This document shows positions 8,108-14,802 of a stretch of 20,812 bases of DNA, one piece after another. The notes under the pieces are model-generated. The model saw only the letters and a program-made list of their open reading frames with translations, was not told the origin of the DNA and ran no database searches. The stretch lies in IMG/VR virus record IMGVR_UViG_3300034142_000023, positions 1 through 20,812 of that record; one strand, 5' to 3'. Origin of the DNA: a virus. Positions within the stretch are counted from its first letter, which is position 1; every line of letters begins with the position of its first letter. The position numbers were made by a program, and so were the translations under genes.

Positions 8108-9118
8108 ATGGCAGGTATTAAGGTTTCCTCCAGCTTCGATCGTCAAGTTGCTTTACCGCTAGACGATAGCTTTATTAAAGCCGATACGACGGCAAGAGAC
8201 GCGATTGCGACTGGGGTCCGATACGACGGCTTGCTCGTTTATACAGTCGCAGATTCTACGCTCTGGCAGCTTCAAGGTGGCATCACGAATGCTCACTGGG
8301 TAGAACCAGCGGGTAGCGACGCTACGAAAGCAAATCTCGCAGGCGGGAATACTTTCACGGGCACTCAGAACTTTTCGAATGATGCGATTTTTGCGGCCTA
8401 CCTAAAAAGATCTACTGCACTTTCTATCATCGCGAATTCCGGGGGTGGACAAGCAAGCGCAACAGTGATTACGAAAGATATTAACCGCGTCACAACTGTT
8501 GCGGTGGCGGGCGACTCCGTAAAGCTTTCTTCGATCGCGACTGTCATCGGCGTTGGAGCTAGTATCTTTATCCAAAATGATGGGGTCGCAGACCTTCATG
8601 TTTTTCCGGCAAGTGGGGAATTCATAAATGAGCTCGCGGCTAATATAGCAGTTGTAGTTAAGCCCGGATCCAACATTATTTTCTTCGCGATCTTTACGAA
8701 TACCTGGAAATCGTTCTCAGGCGGCGGAGCTTTGCCGCTTACTACTAAAGGTGACTTGTTAGGCTTTACGACAGAAGCTGCAAGACTTGCGGTGGGAGCA
8801 GACGGAAAGATTTTAAAAGCAAATTCCGCGACTACCACGGGGCTTGAGTGGGGCGACGCTCCCGTTGCTAACGTGATCAGGGCTGGCAGAGCAACGCTCG
8901 CATCTACAGATCAAACGAAGTCCGTTACTTTCAGCTCGGCCCTCGCGAGTGCTAACTACGCTCTCACTTGTAACTTCGAGAACACGACGGACACAGATCC
9001 GTTTTTCATTCAGCACTTCATATCAGCGAAATCGACAACCGGGTTCACTGTGAAATTCAGCGTTCCCACAGACTCGGCTAACTATGTCCTTAACTGGACT
9101 GCGATTGAAAATGCATAA
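8108..9118 (+). CDS. Second tail-fibre-like protein
   Basis: A 336-residue, Ser/Thr/Ala-rich beta protein preceded by a near-consensus AGGAGGT five bases before its ATG. It begins with a segment about residues 19-70 (DDSFIKADTTARDAIATGVRYDG, LVYTVADSTLWQL) that resembles modules in other fibre proteins. Two linkers commonly seen in tail fibres follow: GNTFTGTQNFS (about 84-94) and LTTKGDLLGFTTEAARLAVGADGKIL (about 211-236), ending in TGLEWGD. The last 85 residues (RAGRATLASTDQTKSVTFSSAL..., FTVKFSVPTDSANYVLNWTA) look like a compact beta sandwich at the tip. It may trimerise with or hang from the preceding adaptor protein. Receptor binding is inferred. The stop overlaps the ribosome binding site of the secreted-protein gene downstream. 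Confidence 0.65.
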   Translation: MAGIKVSSSFDRQVALPLDDSFIKADTTARDAIATGVRYDGLLVYTVADSTLWQLQGGITNAHWVEPAGSDATKANLAGGNTFTGTQNFSNDAIFAAYLKRSTALSIIANSGGGQASATVITKDINRVTTVAVAGDSVKLSSIATVIGVGASIFIQNDGVADLHVFPASGEFINELAANIAVVVKPGSNIIFFAIFTNTWKSFSGGGALPLTTKGDLLGFTTEAARLAVGADGKILKANSATTTGLEWGDAPVANVIRAGRATLASTDQTKSVTFSSALASANYALTCNFENTTDTDPFFIQHFISAKSTTGFTVKFSVPTDSANYVLNWTAIENA

Positions 9119-9128
9119 AGGAGCTTTC

Positions 9129-10799
9129 ATGAATTATTTCTTAAGATACTTTCTAACCACAGCTTTGATCTTCTCCGGCATTCCTTTGCAAGCACAGACT
9201 GCGATCAAAGGACCTGCTCTTATCGAGGGGACAACGACCGTCACGGCAGCTTCGGGAACTACAACGCTGACCAAAGATTCTAACCCTGTGCAAATCATCA
9301 ATGGCACTTTAGCTCAGACAATCGTTTTGCCAGCAGCTACCACTTTGCCAGTTGGAAGATCTTTCGAGTTTTACTCAACGACTACGAAAGTTGTCACGAT
9401 CAACGCAAACGGCGGGACTCTTCTAAAGAATCTTTCGCCGAATGAGAAATCTAAATTCAGACTCACAGCGAATGGCACTGCTGCTGGAACTTGGGCAGTC
9501 GAGAACAACGCTGCTGTGAATGTGGCTCAGGCGACTTTTTTCGGAGGCATGGATCAAGCTGGTGCTTCTGGATGTAATTACACAGAAAACACGTCAACGA
9601 GCGAAACTGATTTCAAAGATCTTGGAACAGGGACGGGATGCTCGGCTTGGACAATTAACACCGGCGGCACGGGAACAGTCGCGGCGGTTGGCACAAATGA
9701 TCACCGACTAACAGCTTCGGGAATGGGCGCGGGATATTATGAAATTCAGATCCAAGGAGGGCCTTGGGCTGATTCTGCGGGAACTGTATGTAACTTTAGA
9801 CTAAGTGACGGGACTAACACCTATCAACCGCAGACACTTTTTGCCGGAAGTTCTTCTACCGTTTCGCCAACGCTAACCTATGGTGCTAATTACAGTACCG
9901 CGCCTGGAACTCTAACTTTCAAAATTCAGGCAGCGGATTCCAGCTCTGGCGGTTGTTGGATCTACAATGGAAATGCCGGACGTAACTTATCATGGAAAAT
10001 TAAATACTTTCCCTCGCAATCTCAAGCTGTCGTTAAGATGGACCAGACGAACTATGACTGGCGTTCATACACTCCGACTTTTACTGGATTCGGAACTCCG
10101 ACGAATGTTGAGTGTCAGGAAAAGCGAGACGGTGCAGATAATTTAATCCGCTGTAAATTTACTCCGGGCACGACAACTCCAACCGAAGCAAGAGTGTCTC
10201 TGCCGACAGGATTAGTGGCTGCTGGGACTTCAATAATTCCAAGCATTCAAGTCGCGGGCGATTGGACGGGGACAACGGGGATACCAGCGGGACCTGTAGT
10301 CCTCATTGAGCCGGGGGTTGCATATGTAACTTTTGGATATATGAATGCGACCTACTCAGGCTTATTTAAGCAAAACGCCAATAACATGACCGGAAGTAGT
10401 CCGCTTTCATTTACTGCGCGGGTTCCAATTTCAGGATGGACTGGAAATCAAAACGCTCCTCTCATTTCCGGCGGAGTGACTTCATCAAGTACGGGATTAG
10501 AAAATTTAAACCGTGCTCGCATTAGCATCACGGGAGCCTCAACCTGCACTTTCACTCAAACGGGTGACTGGGTTCTGAGCTGCACTGCTAGTTCTAAGAT
10601 CGCAACTGTCACTTTTAAAGCAGGCTACTTTTCAGGCGCCCCGGATTGTTGGGGAACAACTCAGGGGTCAGTCGGCGATACGCACTTTCGATATGACGGT
10701 GGCTTGCCGACCACAACATCAGTTGTTTTTAGAGCTGCTGACAATACCAATACGGCACAGAACGAAAACGTCTCGCTGTTTTGCTTGGGGCCTCGCTAA
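9129..10799 (+). CDS. Secreted, cysteine-rich beta protein with Sec signal peptide (unknown function)
   Basis: A 556-residue protein. I start at ATG 9129, which has AAAGGAG six bases upstream; an upstream TTG would extend into the fibre gene and bury the signal peptide. Residues 1-22 are a clear signal peptide (two basic residues near the start, a hydrophobic core FLTTALIFSGIPL, and a QAQ cleavage region). The mature part is Thr/Gly/Ser-rich and beta-like, and carries ten cysteines (for example GCNYTEN, TGCSAW, GGCWIY, STCTFTQTGDWVLSC, PDCWGT, LFCLGPR), suited to disulfides outside the cytoplasm. Residues about 20-115 (TTTVTAASGTTTLTKDS, TIVLPAATTLPVGRSFEF) look like a fibre-type domain. A phage structural protein should not need Sec export, so this may act at the infected cell's surface. 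Its stop overlaps the ATG of the next gene. Confidence 0.7.
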   Translation: MNYFLRYFLTTALIFSGIPLQAQTAIKGPALIEGTTTVTAASGTTTLTKDSNPVQIINGTLAQTIVLPAATTLPVGRSFEFYSTTTKVVTINANGGTLLKNLSPNEKSKFRLTANGTAAGTWAVENNAAVNVAQATFFGGMDQAGASGCNYTENTSTSETDFKDLGTGTGCSAWTINTGGTGTVAAVGTNDHRLTASGMGAGYYEIQIQGGPWADSAGTVCNFRLSDGTNTYQPQTLFAGSSSTVSPTLTYGANYSTAPGTLTFKIQAADSSSGGCWIYNGNAGRNLSWKIKYFPSQSQAVVKMDQTNYDWRSYTPTFTGFGTPTNVECQEKRDGADNLIRCKFTPGTTTPTEARVSLPTGLVAAGTSIIPSIQVAGDWTGTTGIPAGPVVLIEPGVAYVTFGYMNATYSGLFKQNANNMTGSSPLSFTARVPISGWTGNQNAPLISGGVTSSSTGLENLNRARISITGASTCTFTQTGDWVLSCTASSKIATVTFKAGYFSGAPDCWGTTQGSVGDTHFRYDGGLPTTTSVVFRAADNTNTAQNENVSLFCLGPR

Positions 10800-10984
10800 T
10801 GAAAATAGTTTTAATCCAAGCTCTGATTATCGGGCTTGTTGTTTTTGGATTTATCTCTCTCGTCTCTGGATGTGCAACACGAGTCGCCAAAGAGGATTGC
10901 TTAGCTTCCTTCTCGGTCTCTCAACTGATTAAGGGGGAAGAATTGGATTGGGCGAAAGTGCAGCACTGGAACTGCAAAAAATAA
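10799..10984 (+). CDS. Small lipoprotein, possible lysis-cluster component
   Basis: A 61-residue protein starting at the ATG that overlaps the previous stop (TAATG). Residues 1-30 form a signal sequence with a hydrophobic core (VLIQALIIGLVVFGFISLV) ending in the lipobox LVSGC, so the mature protein of about 33 residues would be lipid-anchored at Cys29. The mature part has two more cysteines (EDCLASF near residue 38, HWNCKK at the end). Outer-membrane spanins (Rz1-like) are short lipoproteins next to holin genes, but this one lacks the usual proline richness. Its role is therefore open: a spanin, or a small phage-encoded exclusion lipoprotein. Confidence 0.55.
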   Translation: MKIVLIQALIIGLVVFGFISLVSGCATRVAKEDCLASFSVSQLIKGEELDWAKVQHWNCKK

Positions 10985-11030
10985 CAGTTAGAGACCCGCG
11001 CACAAGGACAGTGCGTGGCAAGGGGAAGCA
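10985..11030 (+). other. Short leader with a GC-rich hairpin
   Basis: This 46-base gap holds an 8-bp stem CCGCGCAC (10996-11003) / GTGCGTGG (11011-11018) with one G-T pair and a 7-base loop. The ribosome binding site AAGGGGAAGC follows and then the ATG at 11031. No T-run follows, so it is not a standard terminator. It may be an RNA-processing or translation-control hairpin. A second small hairpin (CGCCA / TGGCG, 11242-11255) lies at the same relative place before the next gene. Confidence 0.4.
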
Positions 11031-11240
11031 ATGGAATTTCAGAAGTTTGTAGAGTGGGCTTTTTTAGGAGTTATCAGCGGCGGGGTAATTTACGGAGTCT
11101 CAGTATTAAGTAAGTTACACGACGATCTAAAAGATATTAGCAAAGAGTTTGCGAAATTCACCGAGCAGCTACGTTGGCACGAGCGATGGTTAGAGCAGCA
11201 CGATACTGACATTAACGTGCATATTAAAAGAGAAAAATAA
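11031..11240 (+). CDS. Small membrane protein with N-terminal TM and coiled coil (holin or inner spanin-like)
   Basis: A 69-residue protein. Residues about 9-27 (WAFLGVISGGVIYGVSVL) form one membrane helix. Residues 28-66 are charged and heptad-like (LSKLHDDLKDISKEFAKFTEQLRWHERWLEQHDTDINVHI), consistent with a coiled coil on one side of the membrane. Inner spanins (Rz type) and XhlA-like haemolysin/holin helpers both combine a membrane helix with a coiled coil. The TM-first order favours the former, but the protein is short for Rz. It lies in a run of small membrane genes upstream of a putative hydrolase, so a lysis role is likely. RBS AAGGGGAAG precedes the ATG. Confidence 0.55.
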   Translation: MEFQKFVEWAFLGVISGGVIYGVSVLSKLHDDLKDISKEFAKFTEQLRWHERWLEQHDTDINVHIKREK

Positions 11241-11272
11241 ACGCCAATGATGGCGACACACGAGGAGATAAA

Positions 11273-11464
11273 ATGGATTCAAAACAATTGTTGGAAGATA
11301 TTAAGCCAGAAGTAAAAGGCATCGCAAAAAAGGTCTATGGATTCAGCAAGCAAGCTTTAGTGGAAGCTGCAAAAGAATCTAAGACTCCGCTTGATGACTT
11401 GGCTCTAGATGCTTTGATCAAATCATTTGAATCAAAGATCTTAGCTAAAATCGAGAGCATGTAA
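11273..11464 (+). CDS. Small helical protein near the lysis genes (unknown)
   Basis: A 63-residue, acidic/basic helical protein with no membrane segment. The C-terminal half (TPLDDLALDALIKSFESKILAKI) reminds me of small proteins encoded next to holins in many phages, which share a DD-hydrophobic-helix ending. The ATG at 11273 has GAGGAGAT seven or fewer bases upstream. It ends one base before the next ATG. Function not known; partner or regulator of the neighbouring membrane protein is a guess. Confidence 0.5.
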   Translation: MDSKQLLEDIKPEVKGIAKKVYGFSKQALVEAAKESKTPLDDLALDALIKSFESKILAKIESM

Positions 11465-11465
11465 T

Positions 11466-11714
11466 ATGTGGGTCGCTTTAGAGGAACTCTTTAAAGCGGT
11501 TCTTTTTAAGGCTACAAGCGGGCTCGTTGGATGGCGGGCTTGGCTTGCAAAGCTCTTAATTAAGTACGCGCTTAAAGCAGTTCGCAGACTGATCAATTAT
11601 GCAAAAGTGAGTAAAGAAGTAAAAGAAAACCTCAAAAAATACGAGAAGGTGATCAATGATCCCAATGCTACAGCCGACGATATTGCTGATGCTGGCGACG
11701 ATTTTCTTAAGTAG
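11466..11714 (+). CDS. Amphipathic membrane-associated small protein (holin/inner-spanin candidate)
   Basis: An 82-residue protein. The first 50 residues alternate hydrophobic stretches with Lys/Arg (LEELFKAVLFKATSGLVGW, AWLAKLLIKYALKAVRRLI) and form amphipathic helices rather than a clean membrane span. Residues 50-82 are hydrophilic and helical (SKEVKENLKKYEKVINDP, ending ADDIADAGDDFLK). The next gene, a lipoprotein, begins inside this one in another frame and overlaps it by 59 bases. That is the arrangement of overlapping Rz/Rz1 spanin pairs, so this could be the inner partner. A holin-like role is the alternative. No enzymatic motif. Confidence 0.5.
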   Translation: MWVALEELFKAVLFKATSGLVGWRAWLAKLLIKYALKAVRRLINYAKVSKEVKENLKKYEKVINDPNATADDIADAGDDFLK

Positions 11715-11961
11715 TTGCGGCGGACTTCCGAAGGTAACGCTTCATCAAATCGATACTCGCAATAACCGGGCGAATCCTTTTCTGATTACTAAATACAACG
11801 AGAACACTTGCGAGCTAGAACTTCAGCGTCAGCCGCATTTTCCTATTCTTGGCCCACAACTTCACGGAGCCGTGTGTGTTACGAGAGAGGACTATGCAAA
11901 GCTTCAGAAGAAAGCAAAGCAGGAGTGTTTGAATGCGCAGGATTTTAGTGCGCAAGATTAA
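11656..11961 (+). CDS. Lipoprotein overlapping the upstream gene (outer-spanin candidate)
   Basis: A 101-residue protein. The ATG at 11656 has GAGAAGG six bases upstream, inside the preceding gene. Residues 1-21 are a lipoprotein signal (MLQPTILLMLATIFL core, lipobox LSSC), giving a mature lipid-anchored protein of about 81 residues. The mature part includes KVTLHQIDTRNN, a Cys (ENTCELEL), VCVTREDYAKLQ and a charged C-terminus. The VCVTREDYAKLQKKAK motif with the preceding C-E-L resembles small phage lipoproteins near lysis genes. Overlap with the upstream gene and with the hydrolase gene downstream (29 bases) fits a lysis operon. Longer and less proline-rich than classical Rz1, so the spanin call is tentative. 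Confidence 0.55.
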   Translation: MIPMLQPTILLMLATIFLSSCGGLPKVTLHQIDTRNNRANPFLITKYNENTCELELQRQPHFPILGPQLHGAVCVTREDYAKLQKKAKQECLNAQDFSAQD

Positions 11962-12550
11962 GCGCTGGGCCTTGTGGCTTATGATTCCAATTCAGAAATG
12001 GTTTCAGCGTCGGGGTCGAAGAGAAACGATCATGACGAAGAAGATTGTCGGTATCCTGATGTCCGAGATTCGTCCGGGCGATATTCTCTTAAGCTACGAG
12101 GCTCAGCGTTACACGAGTATTTTTATCAAAGGGTTTTACGACCATGCTGTTATCGTCTCTTCTCGCGGGACAGTGGTTGAAGCAGTGGGTGATTACTTTA
12201 TCAACGGCTATAACGTCGGCGGAGTAAGAGAAGTACCACTCGAGGAATGGCTTTATAAGAAAGACCACGTGGCTTTAGTCAGAGTGAAAATTAAAAAGGG
12301 ACTCGTCGATAAAGCGGCTGAGCACTCACTAAAATACATCGGCAGGAATTACGACTACTGCTTCAGTAGCGAGAACGAGACAGTCTACTGCTCGGAACTA
12401 GCATACCTTTGCTACCGTGAAGTATGGCCACCGTTTTTTGAGAGTCTCGATGAGGATCGAGAAATTCTTCCACAGATGTATATCGATTTTGGGCGTTTTC
12501 TCTGGTACCTCGATGTTGTCTTAGATACCAAAGAGATGTCTTTAGGCTAA
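11933..12550 (+). CDS. Permuted NlpC/P60 (YiiX/YebB-type) papain-fold enzyme, putative endolysin
   Basis: A 205-residue protein. The ATG at 11933 has AGGAG seven bases upstream and overlaps the lipoprotein gene by 29 bases. Residues 46-156 fit the circularly permuted NlpC/P60 family: RPGDILLSY (47-55), YDHAVIVSS with candidate catalytic His71, VVEAVGDYF (Glu83), GRNYDYCF (137-144) and VYCSELAYLCY with candidate nucleophile Cys153. His before Cys is the mark of the permuted form. The N-terminal 34 residues are very basic with a tryptophan-rich hydrophobic patch (KRWALWLMIPIQKWF), which could bind membrane but is not a signal peptide. Members act on cell-wall peptides or on lipids/amide bonds. 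At the end of a holin/lipoprotein cluster, peptidoglycan cleavage for lysis is the best guess. Its stop abuts the convergent gene. Confidence 0.65.
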   Translation: MRRILVRKIKRWALWLMIPIQKWFQRRGRRETIMTKKIVGILMSEIRPGDILLSYEAQRYTSIFIKGFYDHAVIVSSRGTVVEAVGDYFINGYNVGGVREVPLEEWLYKKDHVALVRVKIKKGLVDKAAEHSLKYIGRNYDYCFSSENETVYCSELAYLCYREVWPPFFESLDEDREILPQMYIDFGRFLWYLDVVLDTKEMSLG

Positions 12551-13249
12551 TTAGAAGCTATATTTTAAGTTCAACTGAAGTCCGCCCGAATACCCAGTTC
12601 CATAGTCGTAAGCATACGCGCCAGCAGTTGAAGTTGCCGTTACACCAACAATGCGGTTCAAAACTTCCACACTTACTCGCTCAGAAGCTTGAAACCCGCC
12701 GCCGAATTGTGCGCCAAGAGCTCCGCCTACCGAAAGTGTCCCCACAGCATCAGCGCTTCTATTAAAGGTGGGTATTGAGTAATTTAAACCGAAAGGGAGA
12801 TAGAACTTTCCCCATCGATACATGGCATTTGCATATAACAAAACAAAGCTGAATGTCGGCTTTAAAACATAGACTCCGGATCCAGAAGTTCCGTTCAAAG
12901 TAAGGTTCATCGAATTGATTTTTCTCTCGCTATCATAAGACGCCCCAGCAGACCATCCCCAGTCGTTTGATTCTGACTGAGTGAAATCTATCCCTAGCCC
13001 CGCAGCGCTATCCGAATTCATTGTCATACTTCCAGTGCCAGATAAGTTTCCTGCGGTGGCGGTGATGTTTTTGAACTCAATCTTACTAGCAGAGCTCACT
13101 AGGGCGTAAACCGAAATTTTGATAGGAGAAGCAGCTTTTATCGGCTCGACTGCTGCGGGTGCGAGCGGGGCGGGCGTTGACTGTGGGGCTACATCTTGAG
13201 CAAGTGCGAATTCACAAACAGTAAGCAGAGCCATTATAAAAAGCTTCAT
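12551..13249 (-). CDS. Outer-membrane beta-barrel protein (phage-carried conversion gene)
   Basis: A 232-residue protein. The start is the ATG at 13249 (reverse strand), with GGAGG a few bases upstream; a longer start would disrupt the signal peptide. Residues 1-17 are a Sec signal (KLFIMALLTVCEFALAQ). A Pro/Ala-rich linker follows (PQSTPAPLAPAAVEP), then alternating strands such as DWGWSAGASYDSE, FVLLYANAMYRWGKFYLPFGLNY and GYSGGLQLNLKYSF. The final Phe after alternating hydrophobic residues is the standard beta-barrel assembly signal. The size suits an 8-stranded barrel, like phage-encoded Lom/Cor-type surface proteins. It is opposite to the late genes and downstream of the repressor and an XRE gene, so expression in the lysogen is likely. 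Possible roles: receptor masking/superinfection exclusion or altered surface adhesion. No terminator fits between it and the lysis gene. Confidence 0.7.
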   Translation of the reverse strand: MKLFIMALLTVCEFALAQDVAPQSTPAPLAPAAVEPIKAASPIKISVYALVSSASKIEFKNITATAGNLSGTGSMTMNSDSAAGLGIDFTQSESNDWGWSAGASYDSERKINSMNLTLNGTSGSGVYVLKPTFSFVLLYANAMYRWGKFYLPFGLNYSIPTFNRSADAVGTLSVGGALGAQFGGGFQASERVSVEVLNRIVGVTATSTAGAYAYDYGTGYSGGLQLNLKYSF

Positions 13250-13346
13250 CAATCCTCCGGTATACCTATGGGGTTGCATGAATTATGCCGTGTTTATAGC
13301 GCTCGTGATAGAGTAAACTGCCCACAGTCTAGTCATGTGACGATGA

Positions 13347-13568
13347 TTAGAGCTCTTTAAAAAAGTCGGTGGGTTTGCACTTAAGAGCTTTAGCGAGCTT
13401 CTGGATCCGCTCTGGCCTGGGCCAGTCGGTGCCGTTCTTCCATCCGTACTCTAAGAGTTGATACGACTGCAGGTTGATTTTGAGTCGATCGGCCATGGCC
13501 TGCTGGGTGAGACCGCGATCACTTCTGATAAGAGCCAAGTTTTTGCAAAATACCTGATGAATGTTCAT
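13347..13568 (-). CDS. Small XRE-family HTH regulator
   Basis: A 73-residue Cro/CI-type DNA-binding protein made up almost entirely of the helix-turn-helix domain. The pattern LALIRSDRGLTQQAMADRLKINLQSYQLLEYGWKNG (about 11-46) has the typical T-Q-x-x-x-A turn and recognition helix; IQKLAKALKCKPTDFF closes the fold. It lies between the repressor gene and the beta-barrel gene, all on the minus strand. It might control the barrel gene, whose start is 97 bases downstream. No clear ribosome binding site precedes the ATG at 13568. Binding site unknown; two TTCGAA palindromes lie about 115-135 bases upstream. Confidence 0.7.
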   Translation of the reverse strand: MNIHQVFCKNLALIRSDRGLTQQAMADRLKINLQSYQLLEYGWKNGTDWPRPERIQKLAKALKCKPTDFFKEL

Positions 13569-13806
13569 GAGTGAACAGTCTCTATCGGCGCTATTTCATC
13601 CGATACATGGTCAGTAGCCAGGTAAACGTGAGCTTTGTTATTTTCAGAGTTCTAGTGACGTTTCGGTAATGATAATTATTACATTCGAACAGGTATTTCG
13701 AACACGATCGTATAGATGATTGGCATGAGTTTACCTCTCGGGACGCAGCTGGCCCCTTTATTGAACACTAGTCTCATGCACACAAACGGAATGTAAGGGG
13801 GAAAAT
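13569..13806. promoter_or_regulatory. Regulatory intergenic region between XRE gene and an antisense ORF
   Basis: A 238-base AT-rich gap with no convincing gene. It contains TAATGATAATTATTA (13667-13681), a near-palindrome. Two TTCGAACA elements follow (13684-13691 and 13697-13704) 13 bases apart, each with a TTCGAA palindrome. At its right end AAGGGGG lies just before a GTG start (13807). It probably holds promoters for the XRE/barrel transcript on the minus strand and possibly for a plus-strand transcript. I could not define -35/-10 pairs with confidence. Confidence 0.35.
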
Positions 13807-14088
13807 GTGAGCAATATATTGAGGTTGGTCGAAGACGGTGATGTTCTCGATCTAAAAGCAAAAAGGATCTTAAAGGCGATAGAGATACGAGATGCGATTC
13901 GGGTTCCTATGAACTCGATTTCTTCTTCGCAAGAGACTGTTCGAGCGTTTCTTGAGTGGGATTTTGAGCACGTGGCGGAGCACCTGGGCGTGAGGTTGAG
14001 AGACCTGCGCCCGCCCGTATACGGCCCACAGTTGCCCGGTTCATCCGTGATAATGCTTCGACTAAATCCTGACCGCCAAGATCTCTAA
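13807..14088 (+). CDS. Possible 93-residue protein antisense to the repressor 3' end
   Basis: A GTG-started frame with an AAGGGGG ribosome binding site five bases upstream, a spacing and style seen in other genes of this window. The first 34 residues (ILRLVEDGDVLDLKAKRILK and following) are outside the repressor gene and look protein-like. The remaining 60 are read from the opposite strand of the repressor's C-terminal coding region, which casts doubt on them. Alternatively the transcript itself matters, being antisense to the repressor message, or this is a decayed gene. No family recognised. Confidence 0.3.
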   Translation: MSNILRLVEDGDVLDLKAKRILKAIEIRDAIRVPMNSISSSQETVRAFLEWDFEHVAEHLGVRLRDLRPPVYGPQLPGSSVIMLRLNPDRQDL

Positions 14089-14722
14089 TGTGAGCTTCGA
14101 AGGCTTTTAGACGCTCAAATTCTAGGGTGTCCACGGATGGACCGCTATTAAGCAAGTTGTTTTGGACCTTTTGTAGCTTCTCAGCATCTTTATCAATTTG
14201 CGCCGTCAGCTTTGGAGCTGGGCTCTGGTGGAAAGTGCGCTCCCCCGACGATGCTGCTGCCGACCGAATAAGATCTGGAGTTAGGGACATCCCAAGAACT
14301 TGACCCACAGTAAGCTCCGACATCGTTTTTAAAAGGCTTGTGAGAGCAGGCCCATCCAAATCGTCAATCTTCAATTTATCCGCACGTTCGCTTTGGAATT
14401 TTGACCAAGCTTCGACGTTTTTCCTGTTGAATTCTTCTGCCCATTTCTTTAGCACCTGGGGATCGCTGCCATCTATGAACTCCCCTTTTGCATCCAGCTC
14501 GAGGCCAAAAGATTCCGGCTGAGTGAGTTGCCAAACTTCGCAACCTAAAGCCTTCGCAATTGTAGCCCGGCTTTCCGGAGTACCTTCGGATAGGCCTCTC
14601 TCGATATTTTTGATCGTGTTAACATGGAAACCACAAATTTCTGCCAACTGCTCTTGATTCAAATTCAGAGCTTTTCGCCTTTTTGCAATGTTTATGGCCA
14701 GCAGCGGCTTTTCGGTTTTCAT
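13907..14722 (-). CDS. Phage repressor-like HTH regulator without peptidase domain
   Basis: A 271-residue protein. I start at the ATG at 14722; a longer frame to 14953 would run across the operator region and the Cro-like gene. Residues about 9-62 are an XRE-type HTH: INIAKRRKALNLNQEQLAEICGFHVNTIKNIERG, then ATIAKALGCEVWQL. The remaining 200 residues are charged and helical (KKWAEEFNRKNVEAWSKFQ; LQKVQNNLLNSGPSVDTLEF) and end in a disordered RPGAPPRAQNPTQ / Lys-Ser-rich tail. There is no Ser/Lys S24 peptidase domain, so induction would not be through RecA-stimulated self-cleavage as in lambda CI. It is divergent from a Cro-like gene with operator-like repeats between them, so it is the likely lysogeny repressor. 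The helical part may mediate oligomers or bind an antirepressor. Confidence 0.65.
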   Translation of the reverse strand: MKTEKPLLAINIAKRRKALNLNQEQLAEICGFHVNTIKNIERGLSEGTPESRATIAKALGCEVWQLTQPESFGLELDAKGEFIDGSDPQVLKKWAEEFNRKNVEAWSKFQSERADKLKIDDLDGPALTSLLKTMSELTVGQVLGMSLTPDLIRSAAASSGERTFHQSPAPKLTAQIDKDAEKLQKVQNNLLNSGPSVDTLEFERLKAFEAHIRDLGGQDLVEALSRMNRATVGRIRAGAGLSTSRPGAPPRAQNPTQETLEQSLAKKKSSS

Positions 14723-14752
14723 AAAGATTCCAGCATCTTGTAAGTTTACACT

Positions 14753-14789
14753 GTTAAAATGTACTTTCAGCACAGTAAAAATGTACTTT
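14753..14789. repeat. Two phased direct repeats, candidate repressor/Cro operators
   Basis: GTTAAAATGTACTTT (14753-14767) and GTAAAAATGTACTTT (14775-14789) differ at one base and are 22 bases apart, about two helical turns, so bound proteins would lie on the same face of the DNA. The second copy has AGTA/TACT half-sites around a 6-base centre. They lie in the 106-base gap between divergent regulators, where operators are expected. Confidence 0.6.
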
Positions 14790-14802
14790 TGCATTGCAAA
14801 AG
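14786..14802. promoter_or_regulatory. Perfect 17-bp palindrome, candidate operator
   Basis: CTTTTGCATTGCAAAAG is a perfect inverted repeat (8-bp arms about one central T). It overlaps the last bases of the second direct repeat and covers the likely -35 element (TTGCAA) of the Cro-like gene. A dimer bound here would block that promoter. A looser ACAG-N5-CTGT (14804-14816) lies between this and the -10. Confidence 0.65.

Noticed and set aside
9084-9128. Upstream TTG start for the secreted protein
   Set aside because: It overlaps the fibre gene and would hide the signal peptide; ATG 9129 has a strong RBS.
13679-13861. A 60-residue minus-strand frame in the XRE upstream region
   Set aside because: No RBS and no domain character; it crosses the regulatory gap.
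14347-14357. An 11-base reverse-strand match (GGATGGGCCTG) to the RNA-element loop
   Set aside because: It lies within repressor coding sequence and has no matching helices around it; probably chance.
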